Shown: piece by piece, positions 1-6,224 of the stretch
How the letters are laid out: the number at the start of each line of letters is the position of its first letter
How positions within the stretch are numbered: the stretch's first letter is position 1
DNA from: Caldifarciminota bacterium
GTDB lineage: Bacteria; Hydrothermota; Hydrothermia; LBFQ01; DSFT01
Direction of reading: 5' to 3'
DNA length: 6,650 nucleotides
Assembly: GCA_015494735.1 (NCBI GenBank)
Contig: WGAQ01000064.1
Coordinates: forward strand, 1-6,650
The notes under the pieces: generated by a model
Told to the model about the DNA's origin: nothing
Database searches by the model: none
Seen by the model: only the letters and a program-made list of their open reading frames with translations
Made by a program: the position numbers and the translations under genes

Positions 1-1478
1 AGCTGATAGTGGTCGACCCAAGGAAGATACCCATGGCACGCATTGCGGACATCTACCTATCCCACAGACCCGGAACAGACATCGCATGGATAAACGGATT
101 CATCAACGTGATAGTGAACGAGGGACTGGCTGATATGGATTTCGTCAGGAATCACACAACGGGATTCGATGAAATGTGGAAAGTGGCGAAGGATTACACT
201 CCGGATGTGGTGGAGAGCATAACCGGAATCCCGAAGGAGGACCTGATAAGGGCTGCCCGTATGTATGGCTCGGCTGATAAAGCCATGATATTCTATGCAA
301 TGGGAATAACGCAGCACGTGACCGGAACCCATAATGTATTCGCCCTCGCCAATCTGGCGATGGTTTCGGGGCATATTGGCAGGCCATCGACCGGTGTCAA
401 CCCCCTGCGCGGTCAGAATAATGTTCAGGGGGCGAGCGACCTGGCTGTGGTTCCTGGAAAACTGCCCGGATATCAGGACCCCACCAATCCAGAGGTTAGA
501 GCCAGATTCAAGAGGGTATGGGGAGTGGAGCCCCCCGCATGGAAGGGGTATGCCTCCACGCAGGTTTCGGATGCCATACTGGATGGAACGGTTAAGGCTG
601 TCTATTTAATGGGGGAGAATCCCGTTCGCTCCCATCCCGATGTGAAGCACATAGAGGAGGCTTTCGAGAGGCTGGAATTCCTGGTGGTGCAGGACATATT
701 TCCCACGGAGACCACCAGGTTCGCCCACGTGGTACTTCCAGCCACTGCGTGGGGGGAGAAGGATGGGACGTTTACCAATACCGACCGGAGGGTTCAGAGG
801 GTGAGGAAGGGGGTGGAGCCTCCCGGAGAAGCGCGGGATGACTGGTGGATTATACAGGAGGTGGTCCGGAGGATGGGGGACGACTATGGTTTCGAAAATC
901 CATCGCAGATATTCGATGAGATGGCATCCCTCATGCCCATATACGCTGGAATTTCCTACGAAAGGATAGAAAAGGGGGGAATCCCCTGGCCCTGCCCTTC
1001 GCCGGACCATCCCGGAACCCCATATCTGCATAAGGACGGCAGGTTCAACACTCCCGACGGAAAGGGCAGGTTCTTCCCTGTAAAACACGTGGACCCCCCT
1101 GAACTGCCCGATGATGAATATCCCTTCTACCTGACCACCGGGCGGGTTGGAGTGCACTGGCACACGGGGAGCATGTCCAGGCGAATCCATTATCTGGAGA
1201 GGGAATCTCCGGAGCCCTTCGTGGAAATCAATCCGGAAGATGCCAGGGAACTCGGAATAAGGACAGGGCAGAGGGTGAGGGTGTGCTCCCGCAGGGGATG
1301 TGTGGAGGCCGTGGCTCTGGTTACAGATACGGTTTCGAGGGGAGTCGTGTTCTCCACCTTCCACTTCGATGAGGCCCCCATCAATCTGCTCACCATCAAT
1401 GCCCTGGACCCCATAGCCCTCATACCCGAGTTGAAGGTGGCAGCCGTGCGAATAGAAAAGGTGGAGGAAAATGCTTAA
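1..1478 (+). CDS. fdhA: Formate dehydrogenase catalytic (alpha) subunit, molybdopterin enzyme, 5'-truncated
   Basis: Partial gene. The frame is open to the window edge (first full codon at base 3), and the GTG at 9 is internal: the residues around it, LIVVDPRK, are a conserved core segment of this family. The missing part should hold the N-terminal 4Fe-4S site and the catalytic Cys/SeCys. Seen, numbering from the codon at 9: NPLRGQNNVQGASD at about 131-144, whose Arg134 I align by memory with the active-site Arg333 of E. coli FdhF; GENPVRSHPD at 202-211; VVLPATAWGEKDGTFTN at 241-257; and a C-terminal molybdopterin-dinucleotide-binding domain at about 371-485, with LTTGR, HWHTGSMSRR and the formate-dehydrogenase-like FHFDEAPINLLT...LDP...IPELK tail. 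The length after Arg134 (355 residues) resembles FdhF. It should oxidise formate to CO2, or the reverse, at a Mo or W centre in the cytoplasm. It overlaps the next gene by 8 bases, pointing to one electron-transfer complex. Family assignment is firm; physiological direction is inferred. Confidence 0.93.
   Translation, partial: LIVVDPRKIPMARIADIYLSHRPGTDIAWINGFINVIVNEGLADMDFVRNHTTGFDEMWKVAKDYTPDVVESITGIPKEDLIRAARMYGSADKAMIFYAMGITQHVTGTHNVFALANLAMVSGHIGRPSTGVNPLRGQNNVQGASDLAVVPGKLPGYQDPTNPEVRARFKRVWGVEPPAWKGYASTQVSDAILDGTVKAVYLMGENPVRSHPDVKHIEEAFERLEFLVVQDIFPTETTRFAHVVLPATAWGEKDGTFTNTDRRVQRVRKGVEPPGEARDDWWIIQEVVRRMGDDYGFENPSQIFDEMASLMPIYAGISYERIEKGGIPWPCPSPDHPGTPYLHKDGRFNTPDGKGRFFPVKHVDPPELPDDEYPFYLTTGRVGVHWHTGSMSRRIHYLERESPEPFVEINPEDARELGIRTGQRVRVCSRRGCVEAVALVTDTVSRGVVFSTFHFDEAPINLLTINALDPIALIPELKVAAVRIEKVEENA
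1459..1467 (+). promoter_or_regulatory. Ribosome-binding site for the beta-subunit gene, inside the end of fdhA
   Basis: AGGTGGAGG lies just upstream of the ATG at 1471, within the last codons of fdhA. AGGTG is 7 bases from the ATG and GGAGG is 3. Together with the 8-base gene overlap this indicates translational coupling of the two subunits. Confidence 0.6.
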
Positions 1479-2412
1479 GCGTCTTACATGGGAGCAGGTG
1501 AGGGAATTGTTGAAATCTCTGGAGGAGAGGGGTTATGCAGTACTGTATCCGGAGAAAAACGATTTCGGGGACTGGTTTCCCCGTCAGGGAATTCCGGATA
1601 ACTGGCCCGAAGACTTCTCCAATTATCTGTTTCCCGTTTTGAGGGAGGCGGTCCTTCCCTCTCCGGAGCCGGTATTCAGAATCGAGGACTATTCACCTGT
1701 TTTCCACTCCTACGGAAGGATTGCTTTCTTCGGAGTCAGGCCCTGCGATGCGACCGCCCTCGCATATACCGATGCCTTCTATCTGGAAAGGCTGTTCCGG
1801 GATAAGCATTACGAGAAGAGGAGGAGGGACATATTCGTTATAGCAGTTGCGTGCACCAGACCATGTGAGAATTCCTTTTGCAGGACCATGGATGCGGGAC
1901 CATTTGCCGGAAGGGGTTTCGATATTCAGATGTATCCCGTGGATGGAGTGTGGTACGCAGAGGTGGGAAGCGATGCGGGAAGGGAGATGCTCTCACCGTA
2001 TCCGGATGCGGATGAGGGGCACCTTAAGGCATGGAAGGAAGAGGTACTGGAGAGGTTTCCTCTTCTGGACAGGGAAAAACTCCGATATCCCATTCCTCCA
2101 TCCGTCAGGAAATTCCTTGCGGACAGGTGTTTCGCCTGTGGAGGATGTATATGGCTCTGCCCCACCTGTACATGCTACAACGAGAGGACTCCTGCGGGTA
2201 TGGATGTGGTGGTCCGGGAGCAGGATGCCTGTCTCCTGTCCGGATATCACAGACTCGCGAAGGGAGCATCCCTCAGGCCCACCATGGAAGACATGATGGG
2301 GTTCCGATACGAGTGCAAGCTGGGAATAGGCTCGTGCACGGGTTGTGGAAGGTGCTCCACCACATGCATAGGGTATGCAGCTATGGAGGCATACCTTGAG
2401 AAGGCTCTATAG
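1471..2412 (+). CDS. Sulfhydrogenase-beta / AsrA-like two-cluster 4Fe-4S electron-transfer subunit
   Basis: A 313-residue protein of the family that includes archaeal sulfhydrogenase beta (HydB) and anaerobic sulfite reductase subunit A (AsrA). The N-terminal half carries the family signature FGVRPCDATAL at about 87-97, then a D-x2-Y stretch and a cysteine group C128-x3-C132-x4-C137. The C-terminal half is a ferredoxin-like domain with two cluster motifs: C220-x2-C223-x2-C226-x3-C230-P (followed by Cys233 and Cys235) and C289-x2-C292-x2-C295-x3-C299. There is no signal peptide or membrane segment, so it should be cytoplasmic. Known family role: relaying electrons between a catalytic subunit and the flavoprotein gamma subunit. 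Here the catalytic partner is FdhA rather than a NiFe hydrogenase, and the gamma homologue is encoded two genes downstream. It looks somewhat shorter than Pyrococcus HydB as I recall it. The family call is strong; the choice between HydB-like and AsrA-like naming is open. Confidence 0.88.
   Translation: MLKRLTWEQVRELLKSLEERGYAVLYPEKNDFGDWFPRQGIPDNWPEDFSNYLFPVLREAVLPSPEPVFRIEDYSPVFHSYGRIAFFGVRPCDATALAYTDAFYLERLFRDKHYEKRRRDIFVIAVACTRPCENSFCRTMDAGPFAGRGFDIQMYPVDGVWYAEVGSDAGREMLSPYPDADEGHLKAWKEEVLERFPLLDREKLRYPIPPSVRKFLADRCFACGGCIWLCPTCTCYNERTPAGMDVVVREQDACLLSGYHRLAKGASLRPTMEDMMGFRYECKLGIGSCTGCGRCSTTCIGYAAMEAYLEKAL
2385..2389 (+). promoter_or_regulatory. Ribosome-binding site deciding a TTG start for the transglutaminase-like gene
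   Basis: GGAGG, followed by six bases and then TTG at 2396. The earlier in-frame ATG at 2375 has no comparable site at a usable distance. This favours the TTG, though GGAGG is also common in coding sequence of this genome, so the support is moderate. Confidence 0.45.
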
Positions 2413-3403
2413 GTTTGCGGGAAAACTCTTCCTCTCTTTCCTTTTTCTGCTCGCGGGATATCTGATTTTTCTGATTGGGGCAGGGGTCTTCTGGAATCCC
2501 CATGTGATTCGGTCAACTTTCGTTCGTACACGTATGACACACGACCCCGTCTTCTTTCTGGACAGCGTTCACTATCCGATATACGAGATGCCTGCTGTTC
2601 TGCAGAACGTCAACATACAACTTCCCCGCACTGAAGGTCCTGTGGAGGAGGCAATTCCGGAAATCCTCGCTTTTCTCGACACCTTTTACTTCGATAGATG
2701 TAAAGATGTCTCCGTATATGTTCCAGGCCGACCCTCATCAATCGCACGGTTCTGTCTGGAAGGGGGTATTCGTGGAACATGCTACAACGATGCGATTTTG
2801 CTCAACTTCATCCTGCAGAAGATGGGATTCAGAGCGAGGAATGTGGTCCTCGATTTTAAGGACGGATACGGAGGGTCCGGTCATGTTGTCGTTGAGGTGT
2901 GGATTCCCGGGAAGGAAAAGTGGATACTGATGGATGCCCAGAATCTTGCGGTATTCAGAGATTCCCTCACCGGCCAGTTCCTTTCTGCTTTCGAGGTCAG
3001 GAGAAAACTCCTGTCTGGCGATAGTGCGGATGTGGTGGCGATTCAGTACGGTAGGAACTACCTTTACCCGGTGGGGAAACTCAAGAGATACTATGCAGAG
3101 AGAATACCTCTGATAGTTCTGGTGAGGAATAGCAATTTCGAAAGTATCTATGCGCGGAGTCCTGTGATGCAGATTCTGGAGCACCTGGAGGTTGCCTGTG
3201 GAAAACCGTGTTTCCTCGGAGCCAGATTCCTGAGGATGCTATTGGTCAGGGAGGAGAGGGTTGTGTACATGGATGAATATACGCCGGAGGTGAACTTCTA
3301 TCTCTGGAGGAATATCTTTCTCTTCCTGCTTGCAGGAGTCGTGGTTTCCTTTCTGGTTTATCTGATTTTAGGGGCTTTAATCTTTTGGAGGAGGGTTAGA
3401 TGA
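2396..3403 (+). CDS. Membrane-anchored transglutaminase-like (papain-fold) protein
   Basis: A 335-residue protein from TTG 2396, chosen for its GGAGG six bases upstream and for leaving a 17-base rather than 38-base overlap; ATG 2375 would add 7 residues. Seen: a basic N-terminus (RRLYRFAGK), a hydrophobic helix at about 11-33, a soluble region of some 270 residues, a second helix at about 305-330, and a basic tail (WRRVR). By the positive-inside rule both ends are cytoplasmic and the soluble domain lies outside. That domain has the transglutaminase-like triad order: Cys129 in GTCYNDA, His163 in SGHVVVEVW, Asp180 in ILMDAQN, followed by a TGQFLSAFEV stretch reminiscent of this superfamily. All three residues are intact, so hydrolase or transferase activity is possible, but the substrate is unknown. 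It overlaps the iron-sulfur gene upstream and shares ATGA with the flavoprotein gene downstream, so it is made with them. Superfamily is well supported; function is not known. Confidence 0.8.
   Translation: MRRLYRFAGKLFLSFLFLLAGYLIFLIGAGVFWNPHVIRSTFVRTRMTHDPVFFLDSVHYPIYEMPAVLQNVNIQLPRTEGPVEEAIPEILAFLDTFYFDRCKDVSVYVPGRPSSIARFCLEGGIRGTCYNDAILLNFILQKMGFRARNVVLDFKDGYGGSGHVVVEVWIPGKEKWILMDAQNLAVFRDSLTGQFLSAFEVRRKLLSGDSADVVAIQYGRNYLYPVGKLKRYYAERIPLIVLVRNSNFESIYARSPVMQILEHLEVACGKPCFLGARFLRMLLVREERVVYMDEYTPEVNFYLWRNIFLFLLAGVVVSFLVYLILGALIFWRRVR
3387..3395 (+). promoter_or_regulatory. Ribosome-binding site for the gamma-subunit gene
   Basis: GGAGGAGGG ends four bases before the ATG at 3400, inside the last codons of the transglutaminase-like gene. 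With the ATGA stop/start overlap at 3400-3403 it indicates translational coupling. Confidence 0.6.
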
Positions 3404-4206
3404 AGGTTTCCATCGATTTCGTCAATGCTCCCATTCCGGCTGCGGTGGAGGAAGTGGTGGATGAGGGGCCGGATGTAAAGACATTCGTCATACGGTACAG
3501 CAGGAGCAGAGAAGTCCTTCCCGGCCAGTTCGTCATGATATTCCCCGACAGGATGTGGGAGATTCCCATATCCGTTGCCCATGCATCCCGCGAGACCATA
3601 CATCTGACGGTTGCCCGCGTGGGAAGGGTCACCTCTGCCCTCTTTCGGCTTGGGGGAGGGGACAGGATTGGTGTCCGGGGACCTTACGGCAGACCGTGGC
3701 CTATGGATATTCTGAGGGGGCGCAGGGTCCTGTTCGTGGTGGGAGGTCTGGGTCTGGCTCCTGTCAGAATGGCCATAGAGCAACTGGGAGATGTGACTCT
3801 GGTCTATGGGGCCCGCAATCCTTCATTGCTCCTGTACAGGAATCTATATCGCTCCTGGGAGAAGGAGGGGAAGAGAATTCTCCTCACAGTGGACAGGCCC
3901 GATGGGGAATGGAGGGGACACGTGGGAGTGGTGACCACCCTTCTGGATGGGAATCTCGTGAAATCTCACGATTACGCCGTTGTGGCCGGACCTCCCATAA
4001 TGATGAAGTTCGCCAGTCGTATGCTGGAGGAACTGGGTATGGATTCCGATAGAATCTTCCTCACCCTGGAGAATCACATGAAATGCGGGGTGGGACTGTG
4101 TGGACATTGCCGCATAGGCGACAGGTATGTCTGCGTGGATGGCCCCGTCTTCTCCCTATCGGAAATCCGGAATCTGGAGGGGTGGGCTTCCGGTGAAGTG
4201 ATATAG
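3400..4206 (+). CDS. Sulfhydrogenase-gamma / AsrB-like FAD, NAD(P) and 2Fe-2S oxidoreductase subunit
   Basis: A 268-residue cytoplasmic flavoprotein of the ferredoxin-NADP reductase superfamily, in the branch with sulfhydrogenase gamma (HydG), AsrB and PyrK. Domains in order: an FAD-binding barrel at about 1-100 with PGQFVMI at 41-47, IPISVAHAS at 55-63 and GDRIGVRGPYGRPWPM at 87-102; an NAD(P)-binding domain at about 108-225 with VVGGLGLAPVR at 113-123, VYGARN at 135-140 and AGPPIMM at 196-202; and a C-terminal 2Fe-2S site C229-x4-C234-x2-C237-x7-C245 ending DGPVF. Expected role: passing electrons between the upstream iron-sulfur subunit and NAD(P), so that formate oxidation could yield NAD(P)H. 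The start is fixed by a strong ribosome-binding site and the ATGA overlap. It is the last gene of the operon: eight bases after its stop begins the stop codon of a gene on the other strand. NADH versus NADPH preference cannot be read reliably. Confidence 0.9.
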   Translation: MKVSIDFVNAPIPAAVEEVVDEGPDVKTFVIRYSRSREVLPGQFVMIFPDRMWEIPISVAHASRETIHLTVARVGRVTSALFRLGGGDRIGVRGPYGRPWPMDILRGRRVLFVVGGLGLAPVRMAIEQLGDVTLVYGARNPSLLLYRNLYRSWEKEGKRILLTVDRPDGEWRGHVGVVTTLLDGNLVKSHDYAVVAGPPIMMKFASRMLEELGMDSDRIFLTLENHMKCGVGLCGHCRIGDRYVCVDGPVFSLSEIRNLEGWASGEVI

Positions 4207-4214
4207 AGAGAATC

Positions 4215-4931
4215 TCATTCCCCGGATGGAATCCCTCGAATATTCCTGAGAAATCCCACTATGCTGCCCACCTTCATCCCCACCTTTATCTTCACCGGAA
4301 TCATGTACTCCGACGATATCAGGAGTTCTCCTCCCCTGTTGAGCACCTCCCTGGCCTTCCCCTTATCCACGGGAACGATGGGGGCGATGGAGTAGCACGT
4401 ATCATCCTTTTTCTTAACCCAGGAGCAATTCTTCACCTCCCTGACGAACACTCTGGCAGTTCCGGAGAATCCGTCCATGTGATATGGGATGCGCAGGGTT
4501 TCCCCTGGCTCTATCCCCACCTTCCTTATGTAGTAAATCATACCGACGAAGTCCATGGCACCAGAGGGGACCGGATACTTCTCCTCTATCTGCTTACCAT
4601 TCCTCATTCCCTTGTAATAGGCGGTGTCGTTCCTGTATGTGATTACCACATCGTATTTCCAGCCCGGCTCGTCCTGCTTCTTGTGGAATTTTACCGTGGC
4701 GAATGTGGAGGTATCGACCCAGGTGTGAAAATCCTCGTACAGTCTTATTCCGAGGGCTCCTCCCTTTGCGAAGAGCCTGAAGTGGTAAACAGGCTTCCCC
4801 TCCAGGTATTCCAGACCCCTGTTTTCCAGCAGTATCTTTCCTATGTTGAAGAAGCCCAGACGGGCCTGATATTCCAGTACTTCCCCTTCCATTAAGTTGC
4901 CCGATTGAAGCAGGAGCAGTAAAGATATCAT
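4215..4931 (-). CDS. DUF3108-like protein, probably exported, function unknown
   Basis: A 238-residue protein resembling the DUF3108 family, judged from the opening GEVLEYQARLGFFNIGKILLE (residues 16-36, close to that family's usual first strands), the LYEDFHTWVD segment at about 64-73, and DFVGMIYYIRKVGIEPGE at about 127-144. Predicted content is mostly beta strand. The first eight residues, MISLLLLL, are hydrophobic but the stretch is short, with no preceding positive charge and no lipobox cysteine, so export is possible rather than shown. Two cysteines (Cys169 and Cys179) sit ten residues apart and could pair if it is exported. The start is fixed by an ATGA overlap with the trkA stop (4928-4931) and AGGTGA four bases upstream at 4936-4941, indicating translational coupling to trkA. 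No catalytic motif is recognisable. The family is better known to me from Gram-negative bacteria, and its role there is not established. Confidence 0.72.
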   Translation of the reverse strand: MISLLLLLQSGNLMEGEVLEYQARLGFFNIGKILLENRGLEYLEGKPVYHFRLFAKGGALGIRLYEDFHTWVDTSTFATVKFHKKQDEPGWKYDVVITYRNDTAYYKGMRNGKQIEEKYPVPSGAMDFVGMIYYIRKVGIEPGETLRIPYHMDGFSGTARVFVREVKNCSWVKKKDDTCYSIAPIVPVDKGKAREVLNRGGELLISSEYMIPVKIKVGMKVGSIVGFLRNIRGIPSGE

Positions 4932-5569
4932 CTTCTCACCTTCTCCACGTCCCCCGGTTTCCCCATTATCACCAGAGTATCGTCTTCATGTATGACTTCA
5001 TCCGGCCCCGGGAGGGTTAACAGTTCTCCATTCCTCCTTATGGCTATCACGTACACGTTGTATCTGTTCCTTATCCTGGAATCCCTCAGGGATTTGCCTA
5101 TCACATCTGCGGGGGGCTCCACTTCTGCCACCGACAGGTCCCTGAATATCTCGAAGTACTCCAGCATTCCCTTGTGGGTCAGTTTCATGGCCAGCCTGTC
5201 GGCGCTCTCATCCTCCGGATAGATTATTTCATCCGCCCCTATTCTCTCCAGAACCTTTGCATGTATTTCGCTATTGGCCTTGGCTATGATGTGCTCTATA
5301 CCCAGTTCCTTCAGATTCACCACGGTAAGGATGCTGGCAGTGAGGTTCTCCCCTATGCTGACCACTATGTGGTCGAAAGAGGCGGGGTCCAGTTCCTTCA
5401 GAGCCCCCATATCGGTGGCGTCCAGTATCTTGGCATCTGCCACGAAGGGCTCCACTTCCTCCACCAGTTTTTCGTCTATATCTACGGCCACCACCTCCCC
5501 TCCGTATCGTGCTGCCTTTATTGCGAAGGATTTACCGAATCTTCCGAGACCTATCACCAGAATCTTCAT
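4928..5569 (-). CDS. trkA: TrkA/KtrA-type potassium uptake regulator with RCK domains
   Basis: A 213-residue cytoplasmic regulator. The start is the ATG at 5569 because MKILVIGLGRFG is the canonical beginning of an RCK Rossmann domain; the frame stays open upstream to 5689 but those residues look non-coding. RCK_N spans about 1-125: dinucleotide-binding G7-x-G9-x2-G12, an acidic residue Asp30 at the end of the second strand (VVAVDIDE), SIGEN at 71-75, and IIAKANSEIHAKVLERIGAD at about 94-113. RCK_C (TrkA_C) spans about 140-213, with IGKSLRDSRIRNRYNVYVIAI at about 157-177 and a DDTLVIMG strand. The size equals single-RCK KtrA proteins rather than the duplicated E. coli TrkA. Known role: ring-forming subunit that binds nucleotides and gates a TrkH/KtrB channel; a TrkH fragment lies on the same strand further upstream. 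No ribosome-binding site precedes the ATG, consistent with a leaderless message. Its stop overlaps the start of the DUF3108-like gene. Confidence 0.92.
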   Translation of the reverse strand: MKILVIGLGRFGKSFAIKAARYGGEVVAVDIDEKLVEEVEPFVADAKILDATDMGALKELDPASFDHIVVSIGENLTASILTVVNLKELGIEHIIAKANSEIHAKVLERIGADEIIYPEDESADRLAMKLTHKGMLEYFEIFRDLSVAEVEPPADVIGKSLRDSRIRNRYNVYVIAIRRNGELLTLPGPDEVIHEDDTLVIMGKPGDVEKVRR

Positions 5570-5587
5570 ATCCGTATTGCGGGAAAT

Positions 5588-5593
5588 GATAAA
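5588..5593 (-). promoter_or_regulatory. Possible TATA-like element upstream of trkA
   Basis: TTTATC on the minus strand starts 24 bases before the trkA ATG at 5569. If the organism is an archaeon, this roughly suits a TATA box for a leaderless or near-leaderless transcript, which would explain the absence of a ribosome-binding site. The spacing is slightly short and the match is short, so this is tentative. Confidence 0.25.
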
Positions 5594-5854
5594 GCATGGG
5601 GAAATCCGATGAGATAAGCAATCGAAAGGGCCCGGAAAAGGGTTAGGTTTCCCCTGCGTGGAAGAACCGGCAGGGAAAGTGTTTTTCAAATATGGGATTT
5701 GCAGGACTCATCCATGGACCTCTGCGGATTCCAGTTGAATTTCCGATTTTTACAGTAATTCATTACCGGATGATGGCACAGGGCTCTTTGTATAGCTGTC
5801 TCTGGAACTTGTTTGCACGTAATGTTCGTGGAATACTTCGAATGTCCCCTCACC

Positions 5855-5862
5855 TTTAAAAT
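5855..5862 (+). promoter_or_regulatory. Possible TATA-like element before the small membrane-protein gene
   Basis: TTTAAAAT is the most TATA-like string close to the gene. An archaeal start site about 25 bases downstream would fall near 5884, after the ATG at 5871 but before the in-frame TTG codons at 5895 and 5904. So either the true start is downstream of the ATG or the real promoter lies farther upstream (for example near GTATAG at 5790-5795). Confidence 0.25.
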
Positions 5863-5863
5863 T

Positions 5864-5873
5864 CATCCGGATG
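5864..5873. repeat. 10-base perfect palindrome at the start of the small membrane-protein gene
   Basis: CATCCGGATG is a perfect inverted repeat without a spacer. It lies two bases after the TATA-like string and includes the ATG at 5871. It could be a regulator-binding site, but a single 10-base palindrome can arise by chance and no second copy was found in the region. Confidence 0.3.
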
Positions 5874-6224
5874 CAGAGGGTCAGCAGGGGGTTTTTGAGG
5901 AGATTGTATCTGGCCACGGTGTTCGGAGCAATGGCGGGATTGATTTGCTGGATGGGAATCGTGAGGTTCGCAGAAACTGGAAACTGGACGGCAATGAGTA
6001 TCGGATTCGATAGACTCCTTATCGGATTTGCCATAGGTATTTCCCGTTTCAGGCTCTCGTGGTGGATTCATGGACTGCTGATGGGAGGAATATTTGGACT
6101 GCCTGCATCCCTTCTCCTGATGGAAATGGGGACTGGATACTCCCTTCTCTCCATGCTCCTTTCGTCGTTTTACGGTCTCGTCATAGAATTCCTGACCAGC
6201 GTCGTCTTCGGTGCAAGGAGGTGA
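5871..6224 (+). CDS. Small four-helix membrane protein, function unknown
   Basis: A 117-residue hydrophobic protein if it starts at ATG 5871. Predicted membrane segments are at about 11-33, 41-57, 63-84 and 88-114, with short polar links and a basic C-terminus (GARR). The middle motif, FDRLLIGFAIGIS followed by SWWIHGLLMGGIFGLPA, resembles small uncharacterised membrane proteins I have seen annotated in other prokaryotes, but I cannot name a family. There is no ribosome-binding site before the ATG. In-frame TTG codons at 5895 (AGGGGG at 5886-5891) and 5904 (GAGGAG at 5897-5902) are alternatives; the first would give an N-terminus of MRRLYLATVFGAM. The gene diverges from trkA and converges with the trkH fragment, its stop ending exactly one base before the trkH stop. 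Its place between the two potassium-transport genes hints at a link with membrane physiology but proves nothing. Confidence 0.68.
   Translation: MQRVSRGFLRRLYLATVFGAMAGLICWMGIVRFAETGNWTAMSIGFDRLLIGFAIGISRFRLSWWIHGLLMGGIFGLPASLLLMEMGTGYSLLSMLLSSFYGLVIEFLTSVVFGARR

Larger units (their letters stand above)
5570..5870. other. Intergenic region between divergent trkA and the small membrane-protein gene
   Basis: About 300 bases with no convincing gene. Open frames here are short or are extensions of flanking genes with unlikely residue composition. It is more AT-rich than the flanks in patches, notably around 5681-5700, 5740-5760 and 5852-5863, as expected for a region holding two outward-facing promoters. 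I see no tRNA, no convincing hairpin terminator and no long repeat. Confidence 0.6.

Noticed and set aside
9..11. GTG as the start of the formate dehydrogenase gene
   Set aside because: The frame continues upstream to the window edge, and the surrounding residues belong to a conserved internal segment; the catalytic N-terminal part would be missing.
606..1364. Long open frame (252 codons) on the minus strand inside fdhA
   Set aside because: It lies opposite a strongly conserved gene and its translation has the proline- and histidine-rich look of an antisense frame with no recognisable domain.
4208..4216. GAGA-A-TCTC inverted repeat between the convergent genes as a terminator
   Set aside because: A four-base stem with a one-base loop and no T-run cannot be supported as a terminator.
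4479..4895. Plus-strand open frame opposite the DUF3108-like gene
   Set aside because: No domain or upstream site; the minus-strand frame has family-like motifs and a coupled start.
5598..5654. GGGGAAA at 5598-5604 and TTTCCCC at 5648-5654 as an inverted repeat
   Set aside because: Seven-base arms separated by more than 40 bases of unpaired sequence are likely chance.
5570..5689. N-terminal extension of trkA to 5689
   Set aside because: The extra residues are rich in Pro, Ser and Asn with no family similarity, while the canonical RCK start begins at 5569.
5714..5758. 14-codon open frame starting at ATG 5714
   Set aside because: Too short to judge, no ribosome-binding site and no recognisable features.
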